64,000 bases of DNA. Origin: Acidaminococcus hominis. GTDB lineage: Bacteria; Bacillota; Negativicutes; Acidaminococcales; Acidaminococcaceae. A program made the position numbers and the translations under genes. Where the stretch lies: NCBI RefSeq assembly GCF_021044795.1, contig NZ_JAJNOP010000006.1. One strand, written 5' to 3'. A model generated the notes under the pieces. It was given only the letters and a program-made list of their open reading frames with translations, made no database searches and was not told the origin of the DNA. Below, piece by piece: positions 1-7,407 of the stretch. Each line of letters starts with the position of its first letter. The stretch's first letter is position 1.

Positions 1-75
1 AATTCTCCGTTCGACTTGCATGTGTTAAGCACGCCGCCAGCGTTCGTCCTGAGCCAGGATCAAACTCTCCAAAAT
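1..75 (-). rRNA. rrs: 16S ribosomal RNA, 5' end (partial)
   Basis: Read on the minus strand this is the canonical start of bacterial 16S rRNA, including AGAGTTTGATCCTGGCTCAG (the universal 27F site) followed by the GACGAACGCTGGCGG block. The gene runs off the left edge of the window. The mature 5' end is placed about seven bases before AGAGTTTG by analogy with E. coli numbering, so it is approximate by a few bases. It is the first gene of an rRNA operon transcribed leftward from the promoters at 256-390. Confidence 0.97.
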
Positions 76-255
76 AGAATTATTTTGAAAAGCCGCTTGG
101 CTCTTGAAAATACTAGCTTTGATTTTTTTACTTCGTTATCTCGAAGTGACTCGATCTCATCACCGTAAAGGTGACTTGACCCGCACATCTGTCAATCAAT
201 ATTCAGTTTTCAAGGTACTGCGTTGTCAGCATTCTTACTCACCGACGACTTTGTT

Positions 256-284
256 ATAATAGCACTTTTTTCTTATCTCGTCAA
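256..284 (-). promoter_or_regulatory. rRNA operon promoter P2
   Basis: On the minus strand TTGACG (279-284) and TATTAT (256-261) are separated by exactly 17 bases, a strong sigma-A type promoter firing towards the 16S gene. Transcription would start near position 249 and leave a leader of about 170 bases before the mature 16S end, the usual spacing for rRNA operons. Confidence 0.75.
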
Positions 285-362
285 CTCTTTTTTTCATTTT
301 CTTTTGTTTCGGCTTTCCAGCCGAACGTTCAAGAAAAATCCAACGCCGTTGACGAGATAAGA
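271..362. repeat. 15-bp perfect inverted repeat in rRNA promoter region
   Basis: The stretch 271-285 (TCTTATCTCGTCAAC) is the exact reverse complement of 348-362, with a 62-base pyrimidine-rich spacer. One arm contains the P2 -35 box and the other overlaps the start region of P1. Part of the second arm would be transcribed from P1, so a P1 transcript could fold over the P2 region. No function is known to me. Confidence 0.7.
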
Positions 363-390
363 TAATACCAGATTTTCCGGTATTTAGCAA
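362..390 (-). promoter_or_regulatory. rRNA operon promoter P1
   Basis: On the minus strand TTGCTA (385-390) and TATTAT (362-367) are separated by 17 bases, about 106 bases upstream of P2 with an identical -10 hexamer. Tandem promoters are typical of rRNA operons. P1 lies right behind the stop codon of the SCIFF maturase gene, so some readthrough from that gene is possible. Confidence 0.65.
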
Positions 391-409
391 GTGCTTTTTG
401 CAACTTTTT

Positions 410-1816
410 TTATTTTTCTACTTGGTATTTGAAGTTGTCGATATGAGGACGGTGATCTTCCAGCCCTTCCTGAACGTCTTCGGTCAGGAGTGCCTGCAAG
501 ATAATGGCCATTTCCAGGCGCTTCTTCTGGATCCGGCAGCCGTATTCATAGGTTTTTTCAATGGTTCCGTTGGCCAGATCCGCATTGGCATGGCAGCCGC
601 CGCTGCAGAAGAACCGGGCCCAGCACTGGGAGCATTCTTCCTTCTTCATGACGTGCATATGACGGAAGTACTGGACCATATCCTTTTTCTGGATACCGGT
701 GTCCAGGGTGCCCATCTTATACTGCTCCCGGCCTACAAACTGGTGGCAGGGATAGATATCCCCTTCCGGGGTAATGGCAAAGTATTCGTGGCCGGCGCCG
801 CAGCCTGCCAGACGTTTGGCTACGCAGGGGCCGTTGTCCAGGGCTACGTTGAAATGGAAGAAGTCAAAAGGTTCACCAGCGCGTTTCTTGGCCAGGTAAG
901 CCCGGGCCAGCTTCTCATATTCCTTATCCAGAATCGGCCAGTCTTCTTCGGTGAGCACATAGGGTTCATCGGTGCCCACTACGGGTTCCATGGAGATTTC
1001 AGAGCCCACTTCCAGCATGCTCAGCACGTCTTCGGTGAAATGGGGGTTGAAATGGGTATAGGTGCCCCGCAGGTAGTAGTTCTTGCCCTTCCGGGAATCG
1101 ATGACCTTCTTGAAGCCCTTGACGGCCATTTCGTAGGAGCCTTTGTGGCCCGGGTACGGCCGCATATAGTCGTGGGTCTTCTGGGTGCCGTCCAGACTCA
1201 GCACCAGCATCACATGGTTATCGTTCAGGAACTTCACGTTCTCATCGGTAAGCAGGGTGCCGTTGGTGGTCAGGGTCAATTTGATGTTCTTGCCGGTTTC
1301 TTTTTCTCTTTTGCGCACGTATTCCACAATGTGCTGCACCACCGGGTAGTTCATCATCGGTTCCCCGCCAAACAGATCCAGTTCCAGGTTGTGGCGCTGC
1401 TTGCTACCTTTGATGGCAAATTCCACGGCCTTGTCAGCCACTTCGTTGCTCATCAGGGCACGGTGACCGCCAAAGTCCCCGGTGTCGGCAAAGCAGTACC
1501 GGCAGCGCAGGTTGCAGTCATGGGCCACATGGAGGCACAGGGATTTCAGTACCGGTTCTTCCCGGAAGGTATCCGGTACGGGGAATTCCGGAGAGAACAA
1601 AAGGCCAGCGGCCTGGAGTTCCTGTAATTCGTCCAGTGCTTCCGCCACGTCGGCTTCCGGGTATACGCCCTTAAACTGTTCCTTGGTGGCTTCTGCGTTG
1701 GTGCCGTCATAAAAGCCCAGCAGGTCGTAGATCATCTTATCAATGATATGCACGGCACCGCTGTTCACGTCCAGCACTACGTAGTTATCGTCTAAATGCA
1801 TTCTATGAATCAACAA
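410..1816 (-). CDS. scfB: SCIFF peptide maturase (radical SAM/SPASM protein)
   Basis: This radical SAM enzyme is expected to install thioether cross-links in the SCIFF (six cysteines in forty-five) peptide encoded just upstream. The 468-residue product has an N-terminal peptide-recognition-like region (about 1-85), the radical SAM CxxxCxxC motif at C101, C105 and C108, and a Cys-rich SPASM region near the C-terminus with CxxCW and CSGGCHA signatures that ligate auxiliary iron-sulfur clusters. The start is a TTG: AAGGGCGG lies 7 bases before it, and homologs begin with a similar VLDVNSGAVH-containing N-terminus. The next codon is also TTG and could be used instead. The first ATG, five codons in, has no ribosome binding site. 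Precursor and maturase are separated by a terminator-like hairpin. Family assignment rests on the precursor-maturase pairing and the N-terminal signature. Confidence 0.93.
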   Translation of the reverse strand: MLIHRMHLDDNYVVLDVNSGAVHIIDKMIYDLLGFYDGTNAEATKEQFKGVYPEADVAEALDELQELQAAGLLFSPEFPVPDTFREEPVLKSLCLHVAHDCNLRCRYCFADTGDFGGHRALMSNEVADKAVEFAIKGSKQRHNLELDLFGGEPMMNYPVVQHIVEYVRKREKETGKNIKLTLTTNGTLLTDENVKFLNDNHVMLVLSLDGTQKTHDYMRPYPGHKGSYEMAVKGFKKVIDSRKGKNYYLRGTYTHFNPHFTEDVLSMLEVGSEISMEPVVGTDEPYVLTEEDWPILDKEYEKLARAYLAKKRAGEPFDFFHFNVALDNGPCVAKRLAGCGAGHEYFAITPEGDIYPCHQFVGREQYKMGTLDTGIQKKDMVQYFRHMHVMKKEECSQCWARFFCSGGCHANADLANGTIEKTYEYGCRIQKKRLEMAIILQALLTEDVQEGLEDHRPHIDNFKYQVEK

Positions 1817-1835
1817 AATAGTTCCGCCCTTCTTA

Positions 1836-1870
1836 TAAGAAAAACAGCTCCCCGCGCAAAGCGAGGAGCT
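1836..1870 (-). terminator. Attenuating hairpin between scfA and scfB
   Basis: On the minus strand AGCTCC-CGC / GCG-GGAGCT forms a stem with a short loop (1846-1870) followed by GTTTTTCTT. It sits between the short precursor gene and the maturase gene. Partial termination here would give more precursor than enzyme mRNA, a common arrangement for peptides modified after translation. Confidence 0.7.
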
Positions 1871-1889
1871 TCCACAATGGCATTACCGC

Positions 1890-2033
1890 TTAGGCTTTTT
1901 CGCAGACCTGATTGCCTACCGTGCAGGAAGTCTTGCAGGCAGATTGGCAGGAAGCAGGGCATTCACCGCAACCGCCAGTTCTCAGAGTCTTTTTCAGCAT
2001 CTCTTTATTGACAGTCTTAATTCTTTTCAACAT
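1890..2033 (-). CDS. scfA: SCIFF ribosomal peptide precursor (six Cys in forty-five)
   Basis: This 47-residue open frame ends in a Cys-rich core with six cysteines at positions 22, 25, 29, 33, 37 and 44, including CGECPASC and the CKTSCTVGNQVC segment. This is the hallmark of the SCIFF family, a near-universal Clostridia/Negativicutes peptide modified by its adjacent radical SAM maturase to form thioethers. The N-terminal half is Lys-rich (MLKRIKTVNKEMLKKTLR) and acts as leader. AGGGGAT precedes the ATG. The mature product's biological role is unknown in the literature as far as I know. The frame is short and easily missed by gene callers. Confidence 0.95.
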   Translation of the reverse strand: MLKRIKTVNKEMLKKTLRTGGCGECPASCQSACKTSCTVGNQVCEKA

Positions 2034-2097
2034 AGTTTCATCCCCTATTCTAAGATTTTCTATTTATTTTATATTGTTTTGGCCAAGAACGCAAGAC

Positions 2098-2928
2098 CTA
2101 GCCGCGAATCCGGTGGTACCAAGCAAGGAGCCAGCCAGGATCGATGCCCGTTTGGGCAATGTAGCTGATGAGCTGGGCCTTATGGAGTTCGTAGATAAAG
2201 CAGCCGATATCCTCCGGCTTGTTTTGGAATACGTTTACCCGGCGCAGCTGCATCAGGGGCACCTTATTGGTATTGACGCCCACCGTCCCAGCCACCCCGG
2301 CAATGTAGCCGGCCTTTTCCACCTGGGCAGCAATCCGGTCGTTGCAGGCGCCGTTGGGATAGGAGAAGGCAATGCCGATGGCAGGATTATAGATGCCCCG
2401 GACGTATTTCATGGAACGTTCCAGTTCGTAGTCCACTTCTTCCGGAGACATTTTGGTCAGGGGTTCATGATCAAAGGTATGGGAGCCTTCAGCCCAGCCA
2501 TAGCGCAGCAGGTCGTGCTGGGTATGCCAGTCCAGGTAGCCCGGCCAGCCTTCAAACTTGACTGCCATGAACATATTGCCCACGAAGCCGTACTTCTGCA
2601 TAATGGGGGCTGCATAGGTCAGGTTGTCCAGATAGCCATCATCAAAAATCACCACGCAGGTCTTGTGGAACACTTTCCCTTCCCGGCGGCCCTGCACGTA
2701 GTCTTCCAATTTGATGGTCTGGTAGCCCTGCTCCTTCAAATACTGCATCTGCTGGTCGAATTGCTCTGGAGGCATAGTGTACACGTCATCCTTATATTCC
2801 ACCCGATGATAGGCGAAAATAGGCACGGTCTCGTCACAGAAACGGGCGTAGTCCGCCTCAAAGAATTTCATGCCTCCCAAAATCAACAGGGCCAGTACGA
2901 TTAAGAATATGATTACCTTTTTCAGCAT
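2098..2928 (-). CDS. Membrane-anchored polysaccharide deacetylase
   Basis: A 276-residue NodB-type carbohydrate esterase. Residues 4-20 form a single hydrophobic N-terminal segment that would anchor it in the inner membrane with the catalytic domain outside. The metal/catalytic motifs are FDDGY (95-99) and SHTFDH (149-154), supplying the Asp-His-His triad. Likely substrates are N-acetylated or O-acetylated cell-envelope glycans; the exact one cannot be read from sequence. Its start overlaps the whiA stop by seven bases, so it is co-transcribed as the last gene of the rapZ-yvcK-whiA operon. Length fits small members of the family. Confidence 0.85.
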   Translation of the reverse strand: MLKKVIIFLIVLALLILGGMKFFEADYARFCDETVPIFAYHRVEYKDDVYTMPPEQFDQQMQYLKEQGYQTIKLEDYVQGRREGKVFHKTCVVIFDDGYLDNLTYAAPIMQKYGFVGNMFMAVKFEGWPGYLDWHTQHDLLRYGWAEGSHTFDHEPLTKMSPEEVDYELERSMKYVRGIYNPAIGIAFSYPNGACNDRIAAQVEKAGYIAGVAGTVGVNTNKVPLMQLRRVNVFQNKPEDIGCFIYELHKAQLISYIAQTGIDPGWLLAWYHRIRG

Positions 2929-3851
2929 TTCCCTTCCCTCAGTTCTTCCGCTATTTTTTCGATTTTCTTAAAACGATGGTTTAATCCGGATTTTCCGATA
3001 TTTTCTTCGGTAAGTGCTGCCAGCTCCCCTACGGACAGGTCTTGATGTTCCAGCCGCAGCCGGGCCGCTTCCTGCAGCAAATCAGGCAGGGCGGACAGAC
3101 CGATGGTCTCATCAATGGTGTGAATGGCCGTAATCTGGCGCACGGAGGCTTTTACCACCTTGTTCAGGTTGGCGGTCTCACAATTGACCACCCGGTTGAC
3201 CTTGTTGCGCATATCCTTCAGGACCCGCACATTTTCAAATTCCAGGTAGGCGTTGTGGGCCCCGATCAGGGACAGGAAATTGGCAATGGAATTTCCTTCC
3301 TTCAGGTACACAATGTAGCTGTTTTTCCGGTCCACCACCTTGGCGGGAAGACCGAAACCTTTCATGATTTTCTGGATGAACTGGCACAGGTCCAAATTGT
3401 CGCTGAGCAGCTCCAGATGGTAGTCGGCAATGGGTTTGTTCACCGAACCGCCGGCCAGGAAGACTCCCCGGAGGAAAGCTTTCTTGCAGTCCTCCTTTTT
3501 CAGCAGGACTTTTTCCGCCTCTTCCGGCGGGGAGAGCAGCCGCAGGTGGCTGAGGGCCGCCCGGGCTTCGTCCGAGGGAAGCACGTGAATCTGGTACCGG
3601 TTGTTCTTTTTCAGGCGCCGGGACCGGGTTACGATGACTTCCGTCTGGACGGAAAAGTTGTTTTTCAGCAGCCGCAGGGTCCGGCGGGCCAGGGCGGCAT
3701 TTTCCGTGGTGAAATGGATGCCCACCTTACGGCCGCTCAGGGAAATGGAACCGCTGATCCGCAACAGGCCAAACAGTTCAGCCTGCTCACAGCTTTTTTC
3801 TTCCCCTTCCAGCCGGGCTACTTCGTTTTTCACATCAGTGGAAAAGGACAT
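2922..3851 (-). CDS. whiA: DNA-binding protein WhiA
   Basis: A 309-residue WhiA protein: an N-terminal LAGLIDADG homing-endonuclease-like fold without nuclease function, and a C-terminal helix-turn-helix (about 220-305). It opens with the family signature MSFSTDVKNE. In sporulating actinobacteria it is a developmental regulator; in Firmicutes it affects cell division and chromosome segregation. It is third in the conserved rapZ-yvcK-whiA cluster, only two bases after yvcK, which strongly supports the call. Confidence 0.96.
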   Translation of the reverse strand: MSFSTDVKNEVARLEGEEKSCEQAELFGLLRISGSISLSGRKVGIHFTTENAALARRTLRLLKNNFSVQTEVIVTRSRRLKKNNRYQIHVLPSDEARAALSHLRLLSPPEEAEKVLLKKEDCKKAFLRGVFLAGGSVNKPIADYHLELLSDNLDLCQFIQKIMKGFGLPAKVVDRKNSYIVYLKEGNSIANFLSLIGAHNAYLEFENVRVLKDMRNKVNRVVNCETANLNKVVKASVRQITAIHTIDETIGLSALPDLLQEAARLRLEHQDLSVGELAALTEENIGKSGLNHRFKKIEKIAEELREGKC

Positions 3852-3853
3852 GA

Positions 3854-5230
3854 CTAAGACTCCTTTTTGGCGTGTTTCCGCAGTTCCTGCATGGTCTGCC
3901 GGGCAAAGAAGTAATCAAAGAAACGAATGCCCCGGCCAAACAGCTGCAGCCGGTAGATCAGGCCGATGATAGTCTTGGCCAGTTTCTGGGGGTTATGCCG
4001 CACCAGGTCGCTGTCGTTTAGCAGCTTGGCCGGCACGCAGTCGATGCCCAGCTTTTCGATTTTCTCCACATCCGGGGTCACCGGCTCGGAGCCTTCCTTC
4101 CCGTACTTGGCAATCTGGTCCGGGGAGGCTTTCTGCTCGTTGACCACCACGTAATCCAGGCACTGGGTACCCATGTGGCGAATCAGGGCCTGGACGTGCT
4201 CGTAGGCGCCGTAGCCATCGGTTTCCCCGGGCTGGGTCATGACGTTGCACACGTAAATCTTCACTGCCTTGGAGTGGATCACGGCTTCCTTGATGCCGGG
4301 AACAATCAGGCTGGCCAGCACACTGGTGTACAGGCTGCCCGGTCCCAGGATAATGGCGTCGGCGTGCATAATGGCGTCCACCGCCCGCTGGGAGGCCTTG
4401 GGGTTTTCCGGCTCGGTCATCAGCTTCACAATCTTATGGGGAGAGGCGGTAATGGCCGATTCCCCAATGACCGTGCTGCCGTCGTCCATCTGGGCTTTCA
4501 GCTGGATGTTCTCGGCGGTACTGGGCCAGACGTGGCCCCGCACCTTGAGGATTTCGCAGGTGGCAGCCAGCCCCTCTTCCATATTGCCCCCTTCCACGTC
4601 GCTCATGGCGGCAATGAACAGGTTCCCCAGGTTGTGCCCGCTCAGGGAAGAACTGTCGTGGAAGCGGTACTGCATGACTTTCTCCATCAAGGGTTCCGTA
4701 TCGGCCAGGGCCACCAGGCAGTTGCGCATATCCCCGGGAGGGATAATGCCCATTTCCTTGCGCAGCCGGCCGGACGAACCGCCGTCATCGGCCGTGGTTA
4801 CCACCGCCGTACAGTTGTTGGTAATCAGCTTGATGCCCCGGAGCAGCACGGAAAGTCCGGTGCCGCCGCCAATCACTACCACGGAAGGCCCTTTATGAAG
4901 TTTCTGCTGGGTAAAAATCAGTTCCCGGAGGGATTCCTTCTCCCCGGGCATAACGGCATTGATTACGGTCTTGATGACCCGGGCCGCTCCGTAGAACATC
5001 AGGAGGATCCCGGCGGCCACGTTGAAGGCGCCGATTGCCGTCATGGTGGACTGGTAGTATTCCCCGCCCACATAATTGATGAAGTTGAAAACCAGAGCCT
5101 CAATAAGTCCCACAAATTGGTAATTGAAGATTAAAGTGACTCCTACACAGGCCATGATAACGCCCAGAGCAAAAACAAACAGCCAGCGTTTCAGGTTGAG
5201 GCCCGGGTATAACCACTTTATCCATTTCAT
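3854..5230 (-). CDS. yvcK: Gluconeogenesis/morphogenesis factor YvcK family, with N-terminal membrane segments
   Basis: A CofD-like YvcK (GlmR/MgfK) protein needed in Firmicutes for growth on gluconeogenic carbon and for envelope precursor supply; it binds UDP-sugars. Starting at the ATG at 5230 (AGGAG eight bases upstream) it is 458 residues. The nucleotide-binding loop GGGTG is at 121-125 and the TADDGGSSG motif at about 146-154. Unlike the soluble B. subtilis protein of about 320 residues, this one carries two hydrophobic segments (about 14-36 and 62-82), which would tether it to the inner membrane. Longer starts overlap rapZ and lack a properly spaced ribosome binding site. It lies 11 bases downstream of rapZ. 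Confidence 0.94.
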   Translation of the reverse strand: MKWIKWLYPGLNLKRWLFVFALGVIMACVGVTLIFNYQFVGLIEALVFNFINYVGGEYYQSTMTAIGAFNVAAGILLMFYGAARVIKTVINAVMPGEKESLRELIFTQQKLHKGPSVVVIGGGTGLSVLLRGIKLITNNCTAVVTTADDGGSSGRLRKEMGIIPPGDMRNCLVALADTEPLMEKVMQYRFHDSSSLSGHNLGNLFIAAMSDVEGGNMEEGLAATCEILKVRGHVWPSTAENIQLKAQMDDGSTVIGESAITASPHKIVKLMTEPENPKASQRAVDAIMHADAIILGPGSLYTSVLASLIVPGIKEAVIHSKAVKIYVCNVMTQPGETDGYGAYEHVQALIRHMGTQCLDYVVVNEQKASPDQIAKYGKEGSEPVTPDVEKIEKLGIDCVPAKLLNDSDLVRHNPQKLAKTIIGLIYRLQLFGRGIRFFDYFFARQTMQELRKHAKKES

Positions 5231-5241
5231 AGGCATCTCTC

Positions 5242-6099
5242 CTATTTCTTGATCAGGTCCCGATGCATCACCTGGGCACCATACCCGCACTGTTCAATGA
5301 ACTGGCACAGCCGGTTGGCCACAAAGACGGACCGGTGCCGGCCCCCGGTGCAGCCAACGCCGATCATCAGCTGGCTTTTGCCCTCCTGGGTATACTGGGG
5401 CAGCAGGAATTTCACCAGGTCAAACAGCTTGGTCAAAAATTCCTGGGTCACCGGTTTGTCATTGATATAGTCCACCACAGGCTGGTCGTTGCCGCACAAC
5501 TCCTTCAGTTCCGGCAGGTAGAAGGGGTTGGGCAGGAAGCGCACGTCAAAGACCATGTCGCAGTCCAGGGGCAGGCCGTACTTGAAGCCAAAGGACTGGA
5601 CCACAATGTTCATGGGCGGCAGTTCGCCTTCCGTGCCAAACTTTTGGATAATCTCCTGGCGGAGCTGTTTGGTGGTGGTTTTGGTGGTGTCGATAATGGT
5701 GGTTGCCCTCTGCCGTACCTGGCTGAGGATTTCCCGCTCTTTTTGGATATCCGCGCTGAGACCCTTGCGGCCGGCCAGCGGGTGGCGGCGCCGGGTTTCC
5801 TTGTAGCGGCGGATCAGGGTGCTGTCCTCAGCGTCCAGAAACACCAGTTCATAGGAGACCCCTTTCTGGGTCAGCTGGTCCAGCACCTCATGAAAGGCAT
5901 TGAAGAATTTGCCGCCCCGGATGTCCACCACCAAAGCCAGTTTGGTATTGTCGTCCTTCTTGCGGCAAAGCTCAATGAATTTCGGAATAAACGTGGGGGG
6001 AAGATTATCTACGCAAAAATAGCCCAGATCCTCCAGCGTACGCATGACCTGCGTCTTCCCCGCGCCGGACATTCCGGTAATCAGCAGCGTTCTCGCCAT
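5242..6099 (-). CDS. rapZ: RNase adapter/nucleotide-binding protein RapZ (YvcJ)
   Basis: A P-loop protein of the RapZ/YvcJ family. Walker A is GMSGAGKT at residues 9-16 and the protein carries the family C-terminal domain with the IGCTGG-like GVGCTGGRHRS block. In proteobacteria RapZ controls the GlcN6P synthase sRNA circuit; in Firmicutes YvcJ binds nucleotides and affects competence. The start at 6099 gives MARTLLITG, with AGGGGG about ten bases upstream; an in-frame ATG 24 bases earlier precedes that site and is unlikely. It is the first gene of the rapZ-yvcK-whiA-deacetylase operon, preceded by a near-consensus promoter. Confidence 0.95.
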   Translation of the reverse strand: MARTLLITGMSGAGKTQVMRTLEDLGYFCVDNLPPTFIPKFIELCRKKDDNTKLALVVDIRGGKFFNAFHEVLDQLTQKGVSYELVFLDAEDSTLIRRYKETRRRHPLAGRKGLSADIQKEREILSQVRQRATTIIDTTKTTTKQLRQEIIQKFGTEGELPPMNIVVQSFGFKYGLPLDCDMVFDVRFLPNPFYLPELKELCGNDQPVVDYINDKPVTQEFLTKLFDLVKFLLPQYTQEGKSQLMIGVGCTGGRHRSVFVANRLCQFIEQCGYGAQVMHRDLIKK

Positions 6100-6140
6100 C
6101 TTCCATCTACCCCCTTGCAGCATTGCAAATCGTGTTTTTA

Positions 6141-6169
6141 ATTATACTATGTACTATCCGTTCCTGCAA
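6141..6169 (-). promoter_or_regulatory. Promoter of rapZ operon
   Basis: On the minus strand TTGCAG (6164-6169) and a perfect TATAAT (6141-6146) are 17 bases apart, about 40 bases before the rapZ start. Confidence 0.75.
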
Positions 6170-6221
6170 AAAAATTTACGCAAAAGCAAATCTCCTATGC
6201 CTGGAAGGCATGAAGTTTTCT

Positions 6222-7043
6222 TTATTCTTCCGGTACGTCCAGCTGTTTGGTCATTACGGCCCGGATAATCCAGCTGACTCCCTGCCGGGTATTGGGCCCG
6301 GTGATGACGGTGGCCGCTTCCCGCACGGCGTCAGAGGCATTGCCCATGGCGCAGCCGATTCCGCAGTGCTTGATCATTTCCAGGTCGTTGTCAGAATCCC
6401 CGATGCAGAGGATTTCCTGGTCCTTGATGCCTTCCTTCTGGGCCAGGGTCCGCAGGGCATTCCATTTGTTGGTAGCCGGGGCGGTAATTTCCAAAAAGCC
6501 CTTGGAGGAGCTGACAATCTTGATTTTACCGGCGTACTTTTCCGTCAGTTCCTGCCGCAAAAGGTCCGTCTGGCCGGGCTCCCGGGCTACAATCAGCAGC
6601 TTGTGGGGATCCTCCGGCAAATGGTGGATTTCCTCCCCTTTCACTTCATAGGGCACCCGGGCAAATTTGGAATAGTACTGGACTTCCTCGCAGTCCGCCT
6701 TGGTCCACAGGGTATCGTTGACGTAGGCCTGGATGTAGATGCCCCGGCTGAGGCAGTCGTCGATGACCGGCTGGGCAATTTCCCGGGGCAGGGGCCAGGC
6801 TCCCAGGTCCTTATGGCTCAGGGGGTCCCGGAGCAGGGCACCGTTATACACCACCAAGGGGTTGATGATGCCCAGTTCGTTGGCGTAGGGCAGGGCGGAA
6901 CGGTACATCCGGCCGGTGGCCAGGGTGACATAGTACCCGGCAGCAATGGCGTTCCGGACCGCTTGGGCGTCGGACGGGGCAATATTCTTCTCTGGATTTA
7001 ACAGGGTATCGTCTAAATCCAGGGCAATCATTTTCAGTTTCAT
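6222..7043 (-). CDS. Cof-type HAD superfamily phosphatase
   Basis: A 273-residue HAD hydrolase of the Cof/YidA subfamily that dephosphorylates sugar phosphates or similar metabolites in the cytoplasm. Motif I is DLDDT (9-13) with the nucleophile Asp9 and acid Asp11; motif IV is GDSDND at 215-220. The type IIB cap domain lies between. The substrate cannot be deduced. It is preceded on the same strand by rubredoxin, with a terminator between them, so it probably depends on readthrough or its own promoter. Confidence 0.88.
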   Translation of the reverse strand: MKLKMIALDLDDTLLNPEKNIAPSDAQAVRNAIAAGYYVTLATGRMYRSALPYANELGIINPLVVYNGALLRDPLSHKDLGAWPLPREIAQPVIDDCLSRGIYIQAYVNDTLWTKADCEEVQYYSKFARVPYEVKGEEIHHLPEDPHKLLIVAREPGQTDLLRQELTEKYAGKIKIVSSSKGFLEITAPATNKWNALRTLAQKEGIKDQEILCIGDSDNDLEMIKHCGIGCAMGNASDAVREAATVITGPNTRQGVSWIIRAVMTKQLDVPEE

Positions 7044-7065
7044 ACACTTTCCTCCTTGGCAGACA

Positions 7066-7096
7066 CAAAAAAAGAGTCCTGCCGCCGGGCAGGACT
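7066..7096 (-). terminator. Terminator after rubredoxin gene
   Basis: Stem AGTCCTGCC / GGCAGGACT (7075-7096) followed on the minus strand by a run of seven T, 11 bases after the rubredoxin stop. Confidence 0.9.
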
Positions 7097-7107
7097 GTTC
7101 ATTTCTC

Positions 7108-7266
7108 TTATTCTTCGGCGAATTGATCCTTGCCTACACCGCAGATGGGGCAAACCCAATCATCCGGCAGGTCTTCGAATTTGGTGCCCGGAGCGATATC
7201 GTGTTCAGGATCACCAGCAGCTTCGTCGTATACATAACCGCAAACGCCACAAACGTATTTTTTCAT
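7108..7266 (-). CDS. Rubredoxin
   Basis: A 52-residue one-iron electron carrier. Four cysteines in two knuckles, CGVCG (C6, C9) and CPICG (C39, C42), bind Fe, with the conserved Tyr/Phe core and DDWVCP segment typical of anaerobe rubredoxins. It usually feeds electrons to oxidative-stress enzymes such as rubrerythrin or superoxide reductase, none of which is adjacent here. It has its own promoter and terminator, so it is a monocistronic gene. Confidence 0.97.
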   Translation of the reverse strand: MKKYVCGVCGYVYDEAAGDPEHDIAPGTKFEDLPDDWVCPICGVGKDQFAEE

Positions 7267-7310
7267 TCTATATTCCCCCTAGTCTGTAATTACTTTCTTG
7301 ATTTACTGTG

Positions 7311-7339
7311 ATTATACCAAAGTACCGGAGGAGTTACAA
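7311..7339 (-). promoter_or_regulatory. Rubredoxin promoter
   Basis: On the minus strand TTGTAA (7334-7339) and TATAAT (7311-7316) with a 17-base spacer, about 45 bases before the rubredoxin ATG, which is preceded by AGGGGGAA. Confidence 0.75.
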
Positions 7340-7407
7340 TAGGTTTCGGCAAATTTTAATAAAAATTATCGATAAATAATATATGCTTATATGTACTACT
7401 TTATGTA

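Noticed and set aside
398..1627. A 409-codon open frame opposite the SCIFF maturase
   Set aside because: The maturase motifs on the minus strand are unambiguous and the plus frame shows no domain.
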